A DNA stretch of 64,000 bases, taken from contig JAHEFB010000001.1 of the NCBI GenBank assembly GCA_024640405.1, positions 1 to 64,000 on the forward strand, read 5' to 3'. Shown here in pieces: positions 1-9,030 of this stretch. Positions within the stretch are counted from its first letter, which is position 1. Each line of letters opens with the position of its first letter. Source of the DNA: Alphaproteobacteria bacterium (GTDB taxonomy: Bacteria > Pseudomonadota > Alphaproteobacteria > Rhizobiales > Aestuariivirgaceae). Below the pieces are notes generated by a model. That model saw nothing but the letters and a program-made list of their open reading frames with translations. It ran no database searches and was not told the DNA's origin. The position numbers and the translations under genes are program-made.

Positions 1-25
1 TTTACATTCAGATCGGGGTAGGTGG

Positions 26-925
26 TTGAGCAGAATATTGCTGGCGGGCGTTGCTGTGGCAGATTTGGTTTTCAACGTGGATGAAATGCCGCGAAAGCCT
101 GAAAAATACCGCGCGCGGGATGCTCACATCTTCAGCGGAGGGAATGCGGCCAACTCGGCTGTGGCGGTCAGCAGGCTGGGAGCGCAAGCCATGCTGGCGG
201 CCCGGGTCGGCGAAGATTTTGTCGGCGGGTTCATTCTGGATGAACTGAACAGGCACAATGTCGATACCTCGCTGGTAAAGCGTATTACCGGTGGGGCTTC
301 CTCATTTTCCGCCATCCATGTCGATCTGGCAGGTGAGCGTCAAATCACCAATTACAGAGGGCAGGACCTTGGGGAGGACGCTGACTGGCTGGCCGATGTG
401 CCCGCGTTTGACGTGTTGATGGCGGACAACCGCTGGGAACCGTTAACCCGCAGGGCAATCGAGATCGCGCATGAAAGAAATCTTCCCGCCATTGTTGATG
501 CCGAGCCACCTTTCTGCGAAGACGCGGTGAAGTTTGCCACCCATGTCGCCTTTTCGGCCCAGGGTATCCGGGACTATACAGGTCTTGAAAATCCCGCTGC
601 TGCGCTGGAGCTGGCGTCACGCAAACTGAATGCCTGGGTCTGTGTCACCAATGGTGCGGAAGGGACCTATTTTATCGAAAACGGACGGGTCGAAAATATT
701 CCGGCAATTGCGATTGAAGCCAGGGAGACTCTGGGTGCCGGTGATGTCTGGCACGGTGCGTTTGCTGTCATGATTGCTGAGGGGCGCGATGTTCGAAGCG
801 CCATCCGGTTCGCAAATGCTGCCGGCACGCTGAAGAGCGCTCGATCAGGTGGTCCGGCAAGCTCGCCCGGCAGGCTGGAAACCGAGCAATTTCTGGCGTC
901 GCATTGCGCGGAACCTGGCCGATAG
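26..925 (+). CDS. PfkB-family carbohydrate kinase (YihV-like)
   Basis: Cytoplasmic ATP-dependent sugar kinase of the ribokinase/PfkB family. The N-terminal signature GGNAANSAVAVSRLGA (about residues 38-53) and the C-terminal GAGDVWHGAFA, with the catalytic Asp, are both present, and about 299 residues is the normal family length. From memory the spacing and the motifs GERQITNYRG and LADNRW resemble E. coli YihV (sulfofructose kinase), but the substrate cannot be read from sequence. The chosen start is TTG preceded by GGGG about 7 nt upstream. The frame stays open to the window edge, so a further upstream start is possible. A GMC oxidoreductase follows 71 nt downstream on the same strand, suggesting co-transcription in sugar or polyol catabolism (inference). 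Confidence 0.85.
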   Translation: MSRILLAGVAVADLVFNVDEMPRKPEKYRARDAHIFSGGNAANSAVAVSRLGAQAMLAARVGEDFVGGFILDELNRHNVDTSLVKRITGGASSFSAIHVDLAGERQITNYRGQDLGEDADWLADVPAFDVLMADNRWEPLTRRAIEIAHERNLPAIVDAEPPFCEDAVKFATHVAFSAQGIRDYTGLENPAAALELASRKLNAWVCVTNGAEGTYFIENGRVENIPAIAIEARETLGAGDVWHGAFAVMIAEGRDVRSAIRFANAAGTLKSARSGGPASSPGRLETEQFLASHCAEPGR

Positions 926-996
926 GATTGAAACGTGGTTGGAATTTCTTCGGACAACAGGTTGCAGTGTTCAGGTACAGGGTTTGTTATAATGTC

Positions 997-2625
997 ATGA
1001 ATACGTTCGACTATATCATCATTGGCGCCGGATCAGCGGGTTGTGTGCTTGCCAACAAGCTGGGCGCGGATGGTCGCAAGTCTATCCTGGTTCTGGAAGC
1101 CGGTCCCATGGATCATGAACTGATGATACATGTGCCCGCCGGCGTCTACCGAACCTGGCATGAGCCAAAACTCAACTGGAACTATCACACCGAACCAGAA
1201 CCTGAATTGTCTGGCCGCAGCGTCTTCATGCCGAGGGGAAAGGTGGTTGGTGGCTCGTCATCGATCAATTCCATGGTCTATATGCGCGGGCACCCGCTTG
1301 ACTATGACCGCTGGGCCAGTGAATGCAATCTGACGCAGTGGAGTTACGAACATTGCCTTCCATACTTCAAAGCAGGTGAAACATCGGATCGAGGTGGCGA
1401 TGCGTGGCGCGGCAACAGCGGCCCGCTGGGGGTTTCCAAGGGAAGTTTCAAAAATCCTTTGTATGACGCCTTCATCGAGGCAGGCGATCAGGCAGGACAG
1501 GGTCGTTCTGACGACCTGAACGGTTTTAATCCTGAAGGTGTTTCGCGACTGGATGCAACCAGGAAGAATGGCAGACGATGCAGCTCGGCCGTAGCGCATC
1601 TCAGGCCGGCTTTGAAACGTGGAAACGTGACGCTGCTGGTCAAGGCCATGGTCAAGCGGATACTTTTCACCGGAAACCGTGCATATGGCGTTGCCTTTGA
1701 TCACCAGGGCGCGGAACGCATCGTCCATGCCGGCACACAAGTCATCCTGTCGGGCGGGGCTGTCAATTCACCACAACTTCTTATGTTGTCGGGCATCGGG
1801 CCCGCCGATCACCTGATGCAGTTGGGCATCTCGCCACTGGTCAATTTGCCGGGTGTGGGAAAAAACCTGCAGGATCATGCCAGCGTAATCCTGCAATACG
1901 AGTGCAGGAAGAGTTTTCCAATTCACAAGGTGGATGCGCCGTGGCGCAAGGTTGCAGCGGGAGTGCAATGGGTGTTTGCACGATCGGGTATTGCGGCATC
2001 CAATATCTGGGAAGCCGGCGGTCTGATCCGCGGCAATCACAAGGTAAGCTATCCAAACCTGCAGTACCATTTCGGGCCGGTTGGATTTGAATACAATGGT
2101 GGCGAAATCACTCTCCTGCAGGCCTTCGCCATTCATGTCGATCAACTGCGTCCACGCAGCAGGGGTGCCATTTTGCTCAAATCCGGAAACCCGTATGACA
2201 AGCCGGCGTTGCATTTTGAGTATCTGGCAGATCCACATGATCTGGAGGAACTTGTCGATGGGGTAGTCAAGACGCGTGAACTGGTCGCACAAAGCGCATT
2301 TGATGACCTGCGAGGAGCCGAACTGGTCCCCGGTCCGCAGGTGGCCAGCAATGCGGAAATTCGTGACTGGATCCGCTCGGCGATGAGCACTGATTTTCAT
2401 CCCTGTGGCACCTGCCGGATGGGGTTTGACCACAATGCGGTCGTCGACGACCAGATGAGAGTTCACGGCATAGAAGGCCTGCGGGTCATTGATGCATCGG
2501 TTATTCCCCAGATCACCAGTGCCAACCTGAATGCGCCGACATTGATGATCGCGGCACGTGCGGCAGACTACATTCTTGGTTCACCGCAGCTAGCCCCGCT
2601 CAAGGCAAAATTCGCTTTCCAGTAG
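997..2625 (+). CDS. GMC-family FAD oxidoreductase (choline/alcohol dehydrogenase-like)
   Basis: FAD-dependent alcohol oxidoreductase of the glucose-methanol-choline family, 542 residues from the ATG chosen here. The N-terminal dinucleotide fold YIIIGAGSAGCVLANKL, the GMC signature GKVVGGSSSINSMVYMRG (about residue 80), the active-site segment DFHPCGTCRMG and the C-terminal DASVIPQITSANLNAPT are all intact. The frame is open 93 nt further upstream, but the Rossmann fold begins directly after this ATG. BetA-type choline dehydrogenases share the same motifs, yet no betB or betC is adjacent, so the substrate alcohol remains open. A sugar kinase lies just upstream. Confidence 0.88.
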   Translation: MNTFDYIIIGAGSAGCVLANKLGADGRKSILVLEAGPMDHELMIHVPAGVYRTWHEPKLNWNYHTEPEPELSGRSVFMPRGKVVGGSSSINSMVYMRGHPLDYDRWASECNLTQWSYEHCLPYFKAGETSDRGGDAWRGNSGPLGVSKGSFKNPLYDAFIEAGDQAGQGRSDDLNGFNPEGVSRLDATRKNGRRCSSAVAHLRPALKRGNVTLLVKAMVKRILFTGNRAYGVAFDHQGAERIVHAGTQVILSGGAVNSPQLLMLSGIGPADHLMQLGISPLVNLPGVGKNLQDHASVILQYECRKSFPIHKVDAPWRKVAAGVQWVFARSGIAASNIWEAGGLIRGNHKVSYPNLQYHFGPVGFEYNGGEITLLQAFAIHVDQLRPRSRGAILLKSGNPYDKPALHFEYLADPHDLEELVDGVVKTRELVAQSAFDDLRGAELVPGPQVASNAEIRDWIRSAMSTDFHPCGTCRMGFDHNAVVDDQMRVHGIEGLRVIDASVIPQITSANLNAPTLMIAARAADYILGSPQLAPLKAKFAFQ

Positions 2626-2692
2626 CGTCTGGAATATCCGGACCGGGTAATTTTGTCCGGTGACCTCAAAACACCGAAAGGGAGACTGCCGT

Positions 2693-2706
2693 TTGACGCA
2701 GGTCAA
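2693..2706. promoter_or_regulatory. Fnr/FixK-type box upstream of rhodanese
   Basis: TTGAC-GCAG-GTCAA, a perfect dyad matching the Crp/Fnr-family consensus TTGAT-N4-ATCAA. It lies in the 265-nt gap after the GMC gene, about 190 nt before the rhodanese start. The same GCAG spacer recurs at 6585 and 10120. Confidence 0.65.
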
Positions 2707-2890
2707 GGGCCGATCCGGAAAAATCATCATGATGGCTTTGACAGGAAACCGGGGACCGGACGATTGGTGCAAGTGATGGTTCAGTGATGAAGATGGCGGA
2801 AATGAATTTGCCAAAGCTCACATTCAATGGTGCTGCTATGATGCGGGTCCAGTTCAGAGCAACGCAGAGAGTGGCTAAAGCGAGGATTGC

Positions 2891-3274
2891 ATGATGTTGA
2901 AGACGGGTTTCAAGCAGTTGCTGGCGCAGGCAAACGCCGTCATCGAAACCGTTTCAGTGCAGGACTTGCCGTACCTGCAAGATGATCCGGACGTGGTGAT
3001 CGTTGACGTCCGCGATGCCTGGGAACGCGAGGCGGAAGGCACGATCCCAAATTCGATACTTGCATCGCGCGGAATGCTTGAGTTTCATGCAGACCCGGAA
3101 TGCCCGGCGCATATTGAGGCGCTTGATCCTGCCAGGCGCATTGTGTTGTATTGCGGGACCGGTGGGCGCTCAACGCTTGCCGCCAAGACGCTCCAGGATA
3201 TGGGGTTTTCCGATGTACTGTCGCTGGCTGGCGGGTTTGCCGCGTGGCAGGCTGCGAAAAGTGGGAAAGGCTAG
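2891..3274 (+). CDS. Rhodanese-like sulfurtransferase
   Basis: Single-domain rhodanese of 127 residues, without signal peptide, so probably a cytoplasmic sulfur-carrier or persulfide transferase. The substrate-site signature VIVDVRDAWERE is near residue 36 and the active-site loop CGTGGRSTLAAKTL carries the catalytic Cys, followed by the terminal LAGGFAAWQ motif typical of the fold. Two in-frame ATGs (2891, 2894) follow a GAGGA ribosome site. The second has the better spacing. A short coiled-coil-like gene starts 6 nt after its stop, implying co-transcription. An Fnr-type box upstream suggests expression at low oxygen (inference). Confidence 0.88.
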   Translation: MMLKTGFKQLLAQANAVIETVSVQDLPYLQDDPDVVIVDVRDAWEREAEGTIPNSILASRGMLEFHADPECPAHIEALDPARRIVLYCGTGGRSTLAAKTLQDMGFSDVLSLAGGFAAWQAAKSGKG

Positions 3275-3279
3275 GTATC

Positions 3280-3483
3280 ATGGCGTTTGACGACCTGATT
3301 ACCCGAATAAATCTGTTCTTCAGCCAAGCTGAAAACGAGGCCGAGGATGCGCATCAGGTGCTTGAGCAATTGCATGCCGAGCTGGCTCAGTTGAAGGCAA
3401 CCGGGCAACCTTTGCCGGCGGACCTGGTTCGACTGGAGGCGCTGCTGGATCAGGAGTTCAAGTCCAGAGTGGTCAGGAAATAG
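3280..3483 (+). CDS. Small hypothetical protein, 67 aa
   Basis: A 67-residue reading frame starting at ATG 6 nt after the rhodanese stop. It is highly charged and predicted helical, with heptad-like spacing (AENEAEDAHQVLEQLHAELAQLKA), and reads like a short coiled coil. No catalytic motif, membrane segment or signal peptide is visible and the family was not recognised. Its tight spacing makes it the second gene of a rhodanese operon. Confidence 0.6.
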   Translation: MAFDDLITRINLFFSQAENEAEDAHQVLEQLHAELAQLKATGQPLPADLVRLEALLDQEFKSRVVRK

Positions 3484-3553
3484 CCGGACTTTCCGAACCG
3501 TTTTCGGCAAATGGCTTTTAGCACTGTTTGTTTTCACCAGTTGGCCGAGTTTT

Positions 3554-3567
3554 ATGATTTCGATCAA
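3554..3567. promoter_or_regulatory. Fnr/FixK-type box upstream of usp gene
   Basis: ATGAT-TTCG-ATCAA, one mismatch from TTGAT-N4-ATCAA. Its centre is 67 nt before the GTG of the downstream universal stress protein, the right distance for an activator centred at -41.5 and a leader of about 26 nt. Confidence 0.65.
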
Positions 3568-3627
3568 TGCGCACGCGCATGATCTGGTTGCAGGATATGT
3601 CCACCGACGCTGCAAGGAGGATATCTC

Positions 3628-4470
3628 GTGAACCCGAAAACGTTTGTCGTCAGTCTCAATGATATCGGCAATCAGGAACATCTGCTGGCCACCTGCAGTT
3701 CGCTGGCGGCTCATCATGGCGCCCATGTCACAGGCGTATTCATCATACCGTCTGTCGAGGTCTATGCCGTCTATGGCGGTATAGCCATGGCAGATGTGGT
3801 GGACGATCAACGCAAGCGCTATCAGTCAATGGCGACGGAAGTACGCGAGAAGTTTGAGCGTACGATGAAATTGAACTCACTGTCCTATGACTGGCGTGAG
3901 CTTGACGCATTAAGCTCGTCCATCGGGCGAGAATTTGTGCAGCAATGCCGGCTGGCTGACATTGTCATGATTGGACAGGTTGTTGCCGACAAGACTTGTG
4001 GTGTGGAACCGGGTTTCGCCGAGTATGTGGTAATGGAAGCGGGCCGTCCGGTGCTGTTGCTGCCGCGCGGCAAGTCATTCGAGACCATCGGAAACAAGGT
4101 GCTGATGGGTTGGAACGGAAGCAGGGAGGCTGCACGCGCCTGTTTTGATGCCCTGCCGCTTCTGTCGACGGATTGTGAGGTTGATATTGTCTGGGTCGAT
4201 CCGCAGAAGCAACGTGGTTTGGCAGGCAGTTTGCCCGGGGCGGAACTGGCAACCACTTTTGCCCGCCACGAAGTCAGGGTCACCGCGGAACCGATGCCGA
4301 CTGCGGACTCGGATGTCGGCAGGGCCTTGCTGACACGGGCTGGAGATACCGGGGCTGATCTGCTGGTCATGGGGGCTTATGGGCACTCCAGAGTGCGCGA
4401 GTTCGTATTTGGCGGCGCAACACAACACGTACTCAACAACATGACGGTTCCGGTGTTGATGTCGCACTGA
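3628..4470 (+). CDS. Universal stress protein, tandem UspA domains
   Basis: A 280-residue soluble protein with two Usp folds. The second half ends in the ATP-binding-type loop of the family, LLVMGAYGHSRVREFVFGGATQHVLNNMTVPVLM (G-x2-G-x9-G-S/T pattern). The first half is degenerate. Start is GTG behind a strong AAGGAGGA site. Family members respond to energy limitation, anoxia and stationary phase. An Fnr-type dyad sits in the promoter region, consistent with oxygen control. Two further Usp genes occur within 7 kb, each with its own dyad. Confidence 0.9.
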   Translation: MNPKTFVVSLNDIGNQEHLLATCSSLAAHHGAHVTGVFIIPSVEVYAVYGGIAMADVVDDQRKRYQSMATEVREKFERTMKLNSLSYDWRELDALSSSIGREFVQQCRLADIVMIGQVVADKTCGVEPGFAEYVVMEAGRPVLLLPRGKSFETIGNKVLMGWNGSREAARACFDALPLLSTDCEVDIVWVDPQKQRGLAGSLPGAELATTFARHEVRVTAEPMPTADSDVGRALLTRAGDTGADLLVMGAYGHSRVREFVFGGATQHVLNNMTVPVLMSH

Positions 4471-4519
4471 GAATTGCTCGCTGGCCTTAACCTAGATTTG
4501 CTTATGGAGACAATTTTTG

Positions 4520-4894
4520 ATGACTGTGAAACAAATTCGTATGGAACTCGCCCGCGACCGTGATTTCCCGCAGGGCAGCCGCGAGCATGGCTATATCCTC
4601 CTCGCCCCGCTGGACAACATGGACCGGATCGATGCTGCCGAGTGGAAGAGCAATCGCGAGAAATGCAGGGTTACGCGGTTCTGGGGGGGCGACGAGCGTG
4701 AAGTCGGACACCTGGTACGCAAGCCAGGAGGCGCATGGGCATTTCACTACGACATCCACGGCAATGAAGATGATGACGAGACCGGTTACCGCTTTGGAGA
4801 CGAGCGCTTTCGGCCCGGTGAATATGTGTCGATCCGCGAACAGGACGGCGAAATGCGAACTTTTCGCGTTATCACGGCGACGGATGTTCGCTGA
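4520..4894 (+). CDS. Conserved hypothetical protein, 124 aa
   Basis: A 124-residue acidic soluble protein with no signal peptide or membrane segment. The C-terminal half has the pattern DDETGYRFGDERFRPGEYVSIREQDG...FRVITATDV, suggesting a small beta-barrel. Function not recognised. ATG at 4520 is preferred over the TTG one codon earlier. It is placed between two stress-type genes and 32 nt before the fused kinase, so the two may be co-transcribed. Confidence 0.7.
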   Translation: MTVKQIRMELARDRDFPQGSREHGYILLAPLDNMDRIDAAEWKSNREKCRVTRFWGGDEREVGHLVRKPGGAWAFHYDIHGNEDDDETGYRFGDERFRPGEYVSIREQDGEMRTFRVITATDVR

Positions 4895-4926
4895 TCCGCA
4901 CCATTTGCGGTGCGCGCAGACGGTGG

Positions 4927-6519
4927 ATGACTACCGTCAGGCAGGATACTCGGATGACGGATCGGCCAGTTCACAAAGATCATGAAGAGCAATATCACGC
5001 CGAGGTCATTGCATTTCTCCGGGAGCCCGCCTCATACCCGGGCGGTGTCCCGTCCGTTGATGTCATAGAAACCCACGCCGCGATGGTTTTTCTGGCAGGG
5101 CATGAAGCCTTCAAGATCAAAAAAGCCGTGACTTTTCCGTACCTCGACTTCGGCTCGCCGGAGAAACGCAAGGTGGCTTGTGAATATGAACTAAAGATCA
5201 ATCAGCCCCACGCCCCAATGATTTATCTCGACGTTGTGACAATCACTCGCGAGGCAAACGGCGGACTTGCGATCAATGGGTCGGGGGAGCCAGTTGAGTG
5301 GGCTCTGCACATGCGGCGTTTTCCGGACAATTCGCTGCTTGCACATGCAGTCGGCGCCGGTGGCGTGAAAACGGGCTTTCTGGATCGTCTGGCCGACGAG
5401 ATTGGCAGATACCATGCAGTGGCACCCGTCGTGCAGGATCACAATGCAGCCAACAGGATGAGCGCCATTGTCGATGAACTGTCCGGGGCGTTTCGAGAGG
5501 CCACAGGGGCCTTACCCTCTATCGCAGTGGAGCGCTTCGAGAATGCAGCGAAAACCGCACTGCGCGATTGCGGAGACCTGCTGAACGAACGTGGCAGGCA
5601 AGGTCATGTGCGTCGCTGTCACGGTGACTTGCACTTGTCCAACATTGTCATTCTCGATGATCAGCCAGTGCTGTTCGACGCCATCGAATTCAACGATGAG
5701 ATAGCAACCGTCGATGTTTTGTACGACCTGGCCTTTCTGCTGATGGACCTCGGTCATCTCAACGAAAACGACTATGCAAACCGCGTTCTGAACCGCTACC
5801 TGTCACGGACCGGCAATGGCGAACATCTGGCCGGATTGCAGGCCATGCCGCTGTTTATGGCCTGTCGGGCCGGTGTGCGGGCCATGGTGGCTGTTACACT
5901 GTTGCAACAGTCCATGGTGGCTGGCCAGCCGTCAGAAGCAGCCGTCGATGCGGGTACCTATCTTCTTGAGGCGATAAACTTTCTGGAACCTCAGCTCCCG
6001 CGGTTGATCGCGGTTGGAGGATTGTCAGGCACTGGCAAAACATCTGTCGCCCGCGCGCTTGCGCCGCGAATAGCACGCTGTCCCGGTGCTTTGCATCTGA
6101 GAACCGACGTCGAACGCAAGCGGATGTTCGGTGTTGGCGAAACGACAAGGTTGCCGGAAGATGCATACACGCGGGAGATCAGCGATCAGGTCTATGGGGA
6201 GGTTATCAAAAAAGCGACAACTGCCTTGCAGGCGGGGCATACGGTAATTGTGGATGCGGTTTATCTGGATCAGGATGAGCGTTCCGCCATTGAACAGGCA
6301 GCCGCGAACACAGGAACGTTATTTACGGGATTGTGGCTCGAGGCTGATGAGGAGCTTCTTGTAAAGCGGGTGACCGAGAGGCGTGGAGATGCATCTGACG
6401 CCACTGCGGATGTTGTCCGGTATCAGACCAAACGCCCCACCGGACCGATCAGCTGGCGAAAAATCAATGCCGAGGGGGAACTGAAAGAAACCATCGAGCG
6501 GGCCCTGAAAACCCTGTGA
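4927..6519 (+). CDS. Fused APH-like kinase / P-loop AAA-type kinase
   Basis: A 530-residue two-domain protein. The N-terminal half has an aminoglycoside-phosphotransferase-like fold with the catalytic loop CHGDLHLSNIVILDD followed by the metal-binding FDAIEFND (about residues 233-260). The C-terminal half is a separate P-loop kinase with Walker A GGLSGTGKTSVAR (about residue 361) and an LRTDVERKRMFG lid region. The arrangement corresponds to the COG2187+COG0645 fusion, often found beside Usp genes. The phosphoacceptor is unknown. ATG 4927 and ATG 4954 (MTDRPVHKD) are both possible starts and neither has a strong ribosome site. Confidence 0.82.
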   Translation: MTTVRQDTRMTDRPVHKDHEEQYHAEVIAFLREPASYPGGVPSVDVIETHAAMVFLAGHEAFKIKKAVTFPYLDFGSPEKRKVACEYELKINQPHAPMIYLDVVTITREANGGLAINGSGEPVEWALHMRRFPDNSLLAHAVGAGGVKTGFLDRLADEIGRYHAVAPVVQDHNAANRMSAIVDELSGAFREATGALPSIAVERFENAAKTALRDCGDLLNERGRQGHVRRCHGDLHLSNIVILDDQPVLFDAIEFNDEIATVDVLYDLAFLLMDLGHLNENDYANRVLNRYLSRTGNGEHLAGLQAMPLFMACRAGVRAMVAVTLLQQSMVAGQPSEAAVDAGTYLLEAINFLEPQLPRLIAVGGLSGTGKTSVARALAPRIARCPGALHLRTDVERKRMFGVGETTRLPEDAYTREISDQVYGEVIKKATTALQAGHTVIVDAVYLDQDERSAIEQAAANTGTLFTGLWLEADEELLVKRVTERRGDASDATADVVRYQTKRPTGPISWRKINAEGELKETIERALKTL

Positions 6520-6584
6520 ACGCGGCTATGCAGAGTCGGCACTGCAACTCAAATCGACCAAACTGCTCGATAGCCAGACCATGA

Positions 6585-6598
6585 TTGATGCAGGTCAA
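6585..6598. promoter_or_regulatory. Fnr/FixK-type box upstream of second usp gene
   Basis: TTGAT-GCAG-GTCAA, full match to the Crp/Fnr consensus half-sites. Its centre is 107 nt before the usp ATG. The in-frame TTG that would extend that gene to 6585 lies inside this box, which argues against the longer start. Confidence 0.68.
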
Positions 6599-6698
6599 GG
6601 CAGGCAGCGGCAATGCCATTCAAGGTGATAATGATGACAAGGATTCGGGCAGGCATACCTGCCGGGGACATCGTAAAAAGTCATTGCTGGAGAGAGAA

Positions 6699-7682
6699 AT
6701 GCGACGGTTCAGAAAGATCCTTTATGTGCATGAGGAGAATTCGCCGGTCGCCCTGGAAACCCTGCAACTGGCATTGAAAATTGCAGAGAAGAATACAGGC
6801 CGGGTTGATCTTGTTACGGTGCTTGAACCACCGTCGGTCACGTTTGCCTCCAACATCTCCTTGTTGCTGCAATCAGGCTGGCTGAAAGAGTCAAGAGAAC
6901 AATTGCGGCAACTTGGCCTTTTGGCGGACCCGCAAGGCAAACTCAATACAAAAGTCATTGAAGGCAGACCGCATATTCAGGTGGTGCGCGAAGTGTTGAA
7001 AGAGGCTTATGACCTTGTCATCAAGCCAGTTGGGCCAAGCGGTTTCATGGACCGTTTGCTGGGGCGCCTCGACATGCGTTTGTTGCGCGATTGCCCGTGC
7101 CCGGTGTGGTTGTCGAAGGGCGAAGCCTACGGCGCCTTTGACAACGTGCTGGCGGCAGTTGATGCCGGTGGTGAGATTTTCCTGGAAGACCACACGGAAA
7201 AGCCGAAGGCAAAAGATGCGTTGAACAGGCAAATACTCGAACTGGCTTATTCATTATGCGCGGAAAACAACGCCCGCCTGCATGTTGGCCACGCCTGGTA
7301 TCCGCCGTTCCTGTCACCCTACAGCCGGGCGAGAGCCAACATCCCGCAAAAGGAAATCGATGCTTATTTCAATACCGTCAAACGTACGCATACAGGCTGG
7401 CTTAAGCTTTTGTTGGAGGAGGCCGCCGATTGGGTCGGCATGGATGTTGTTGAAAGCGTAAAGACGAAGTTGCATTTGCCAAGAGGCGAACCGGCGACAG
7501 AAATTCCGAAACTGATATCAGACGTTCAGGCGGATCTGGTGATCATGGGTACGGTTGTGCGAACCGGGATTTCCGGTCTGGTAATGGGGAACACGGCGGA
7601 GAGCATACTGGATCGCGTGACCTGTTCCGTGCTCGCGGTCAAGCCAGAAGGATTCGTATCCAGCGTGACACTGGATGAATGA
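6699..7682 (+). CDS. Universal stress protein, tandem domains (UspE-like)
   Basis: A 327-residue tandem Usp protein. Domain 1 opens with FRKILYVHEEN and domain 2 ends with LVIMGTVVRTGISGLVMGNTAESILDRVTCSVLAVKP, the UspE-type closing motif. The ATG at 6699 is preceded by GGAGAGA. The longer frame, opening 114 nt upstream, runs through an Fnr-type dyad and has no Usp homology. UspE-class proteins accumulate in anaerobic or stationary cells, which fits the dyad. It is followed by a convergent ECF sigma gene. Confidence 0.9.
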   Translation: MRRFRKILYVHEENSPVALETLQLALKIAEKNTGRVDLVTVLEPPSVTFASNISLLLQSGWLKESREQLRQLGLLADPQGKLNTKVIEGRPHIQVVREVLKEAYDLVIKPVGPSGFMDRLLGRLDMRLLRDCPCPVWLSKGEAYGAFDNVLAAVDAGGEIFLEDHTEKPKAKDALNRQILELAYSLCAENNARLHVGHAWYPPFLSPYSRARANIPQKEIDAYFNTVKRTHTGWLKLLLEEAADWVGMDVVESVKTKLHLPRGEPATEIPKLISDVQADLVIMGTVVRTGISGLVMGNTAESILDRVTCSVLAVKPEGFVSSVTLDE

Positions 7683-7767
7683 GCCGTTCCATATGATTCC
7701 CGGCAGCCTGGCAAACCGGCAAAGGACGGAATTTCAGGTCGGTCCAATTTCTCCCTGCAACCGATGT

Positions 7768-9012
7768 TCAAAGGCGCGCGATCCTATCGCGCAGGAACGC
7801 CTTCTCCAGCTTGTTGTCCGACAGGTTGATGGCTGTGATGAAGGTTTTCCTGGCCTCATTCGTCTTGCCGGCCCGAGCCAGTATGTCAGCACGGGCTGCG
7901 AAGTAAGGCTGATAGCCATCAAGTACGCCGGCGGATGCCGCCTCGCTGAGCATCGACAGTGCTGCCTCCGGTGATCGCGAATAAGATACTGCAACGGCCT
8001 GATTTACCCGCACGACGGGCGACGGTTGGATTGTGTATAACAGATGGTAGAGGGCCTCTATCTGGACCCAGTCGGTTTCGTGCCATGTGGGGCTTTGAGC
8101 ATGTACCGCGCTGATTGCTGCCTGCAACTGGTAGGGTCCGAGACGCTGCATTGGTAAGACGCGCTCCAGAATCCTTGCTCCTTCGGAGATTTTTGCCTTG
8201 TCCCAGCGCCCGCGGTTCTGATCCTCCAGCGGGATTAATTCACCCGACTTTCCAGTACGTGCAAAGCGCCGGGAATCATGCAGCAGCATTAGTGAAAGCA
8301 GGCCTTCGGTTTCAGCATCTTCCGGCATGAGCTGGTTGATGATGCGTGCCAGACGGATGGCCTCTTCGATCAGGTCTGTTCGTGTGAGCCGGTCGCCTGC
8401 CGACGCGGAATAACCTTCATTGAAGATCAGGTAGATGACCCTGAGCACTGATGCGGTCCGCTCCGGCAAAACGTCGTTGCCGGGACACCTGTAGGGAATG
8501 CCAGCTAGTCTGATCTTCTTCTTTGCTCGCACAAGCCGCTGTGCCATGGCTTCGGGCTTGTCGAGAAATGCGAGTGCTATTTCCTGTGTGGTCAAGCCAC
8601 CCAGAGTGCGCAGGGTGAGAGCTACCCTGGTCTTTTCCTCCAGCGACGGATGGCAACAGGTGAAAATCAATTCCAGTCGCTTGTCCGGGATTATCTCCGC
8701 CTGGAATTCGTCGGCAGGCACGTTTCCCAGATCAGCAAGATATGAAATCTCCTGCTGCCTGGCGGCGAAGTTTTTCTGGCGTCGCAGCCGGTCGACGGCT
8801 TTTCTGCGGGCTGCAGTTATGAGCCAGGCGGCCGGAGAATCTGGCAAGCCGTGTTTTTGCCAGTGGCTTATGGCCGAGACCACGGCGTCCTGCAGACAGT
8901 CTTCCGCCAACTGGAAATCGCCTACCGTATTTATGAGCGAAGCGAGAATGCGCCCCCACTCTTCACGAACGGTTCTGTCTATGGTCCGTTGCAGATCAAG
9001 AGGGGGCAGCAT
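7768..9012 (-). CDS. ECF42-type RNA polymerase sigma factor with C-terminal TPR region
   Basis: A 414-residue extracytoplasmic-function sigma factor. Sigma-2 is near the N-terminus (DCLQDAVVSAISHWQK), sigma-4 contains LGGLTTQEIALAFLDKPEAMAQRLVRAKKKI, and a long C-terminal helical region of TPR type ends FAARADILARAGKTNEARKTFITAI. This layout, together with the adjacent DGPF/YCII gene, defines the ECF42 group, in which no classical anti-sigma factor is used and the C-terminal extension is needed for activity. It starts 18 nt after the YCII stop, and a matching ECF42-type promoter precedes that operon. Confidence 0.92.
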   Translation of the reverse strand: MLPPLDLQRTIDRTVREEWGRILASLINTVGDFQLAEDCLQDAVVSAISHWQKHGLPDSPAAWLITAARRKAVDRLRRQKNFAARQQEISYLADLGNVPADEFQAEIIPDKRLELIFTCCHPSLEEKTRVALTLRTLGGLTTQEIALAFLDKPEAMAQRLVRAKKKIRLAGIPYRCPGNDVLPERTASVLRVIYLIFNEGYSASAGDRLTRTDLIEEAIRLARIINQLMPEDAETEGLLSLMLLHDSRRFARTGKSGELIPLEDQNRGRWDKAKISEGARILERVLPMQRLGPYQLQAAISAVHAQSPTWHETDWVQIEALYHLLYTIQPSPVVRVNQAVAVSYSRSPEAALSMLSEAASAGVLDGYQPYFAARADILARAGKTNEARKTFITAINLSDNKLEKAFLRDRIARL

Positions 9013-9030
9013 GTCGGACCTCAGCGCCTG

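Noticed and set aside
1768-2466. Minus-strand open frame of 232 codons
   Set aside because: Antisense to the GMC oxidoreductase. Composition is typical of a codon-bias shadow.
6585-6698. Upstream extension of the second Usp gene to a TTG start
   Set aside because: The TTG is the first half-site of an Fnr-type dyad, and the extension has no Usp similarity. The ATG at 6699 has a good ribosome site.
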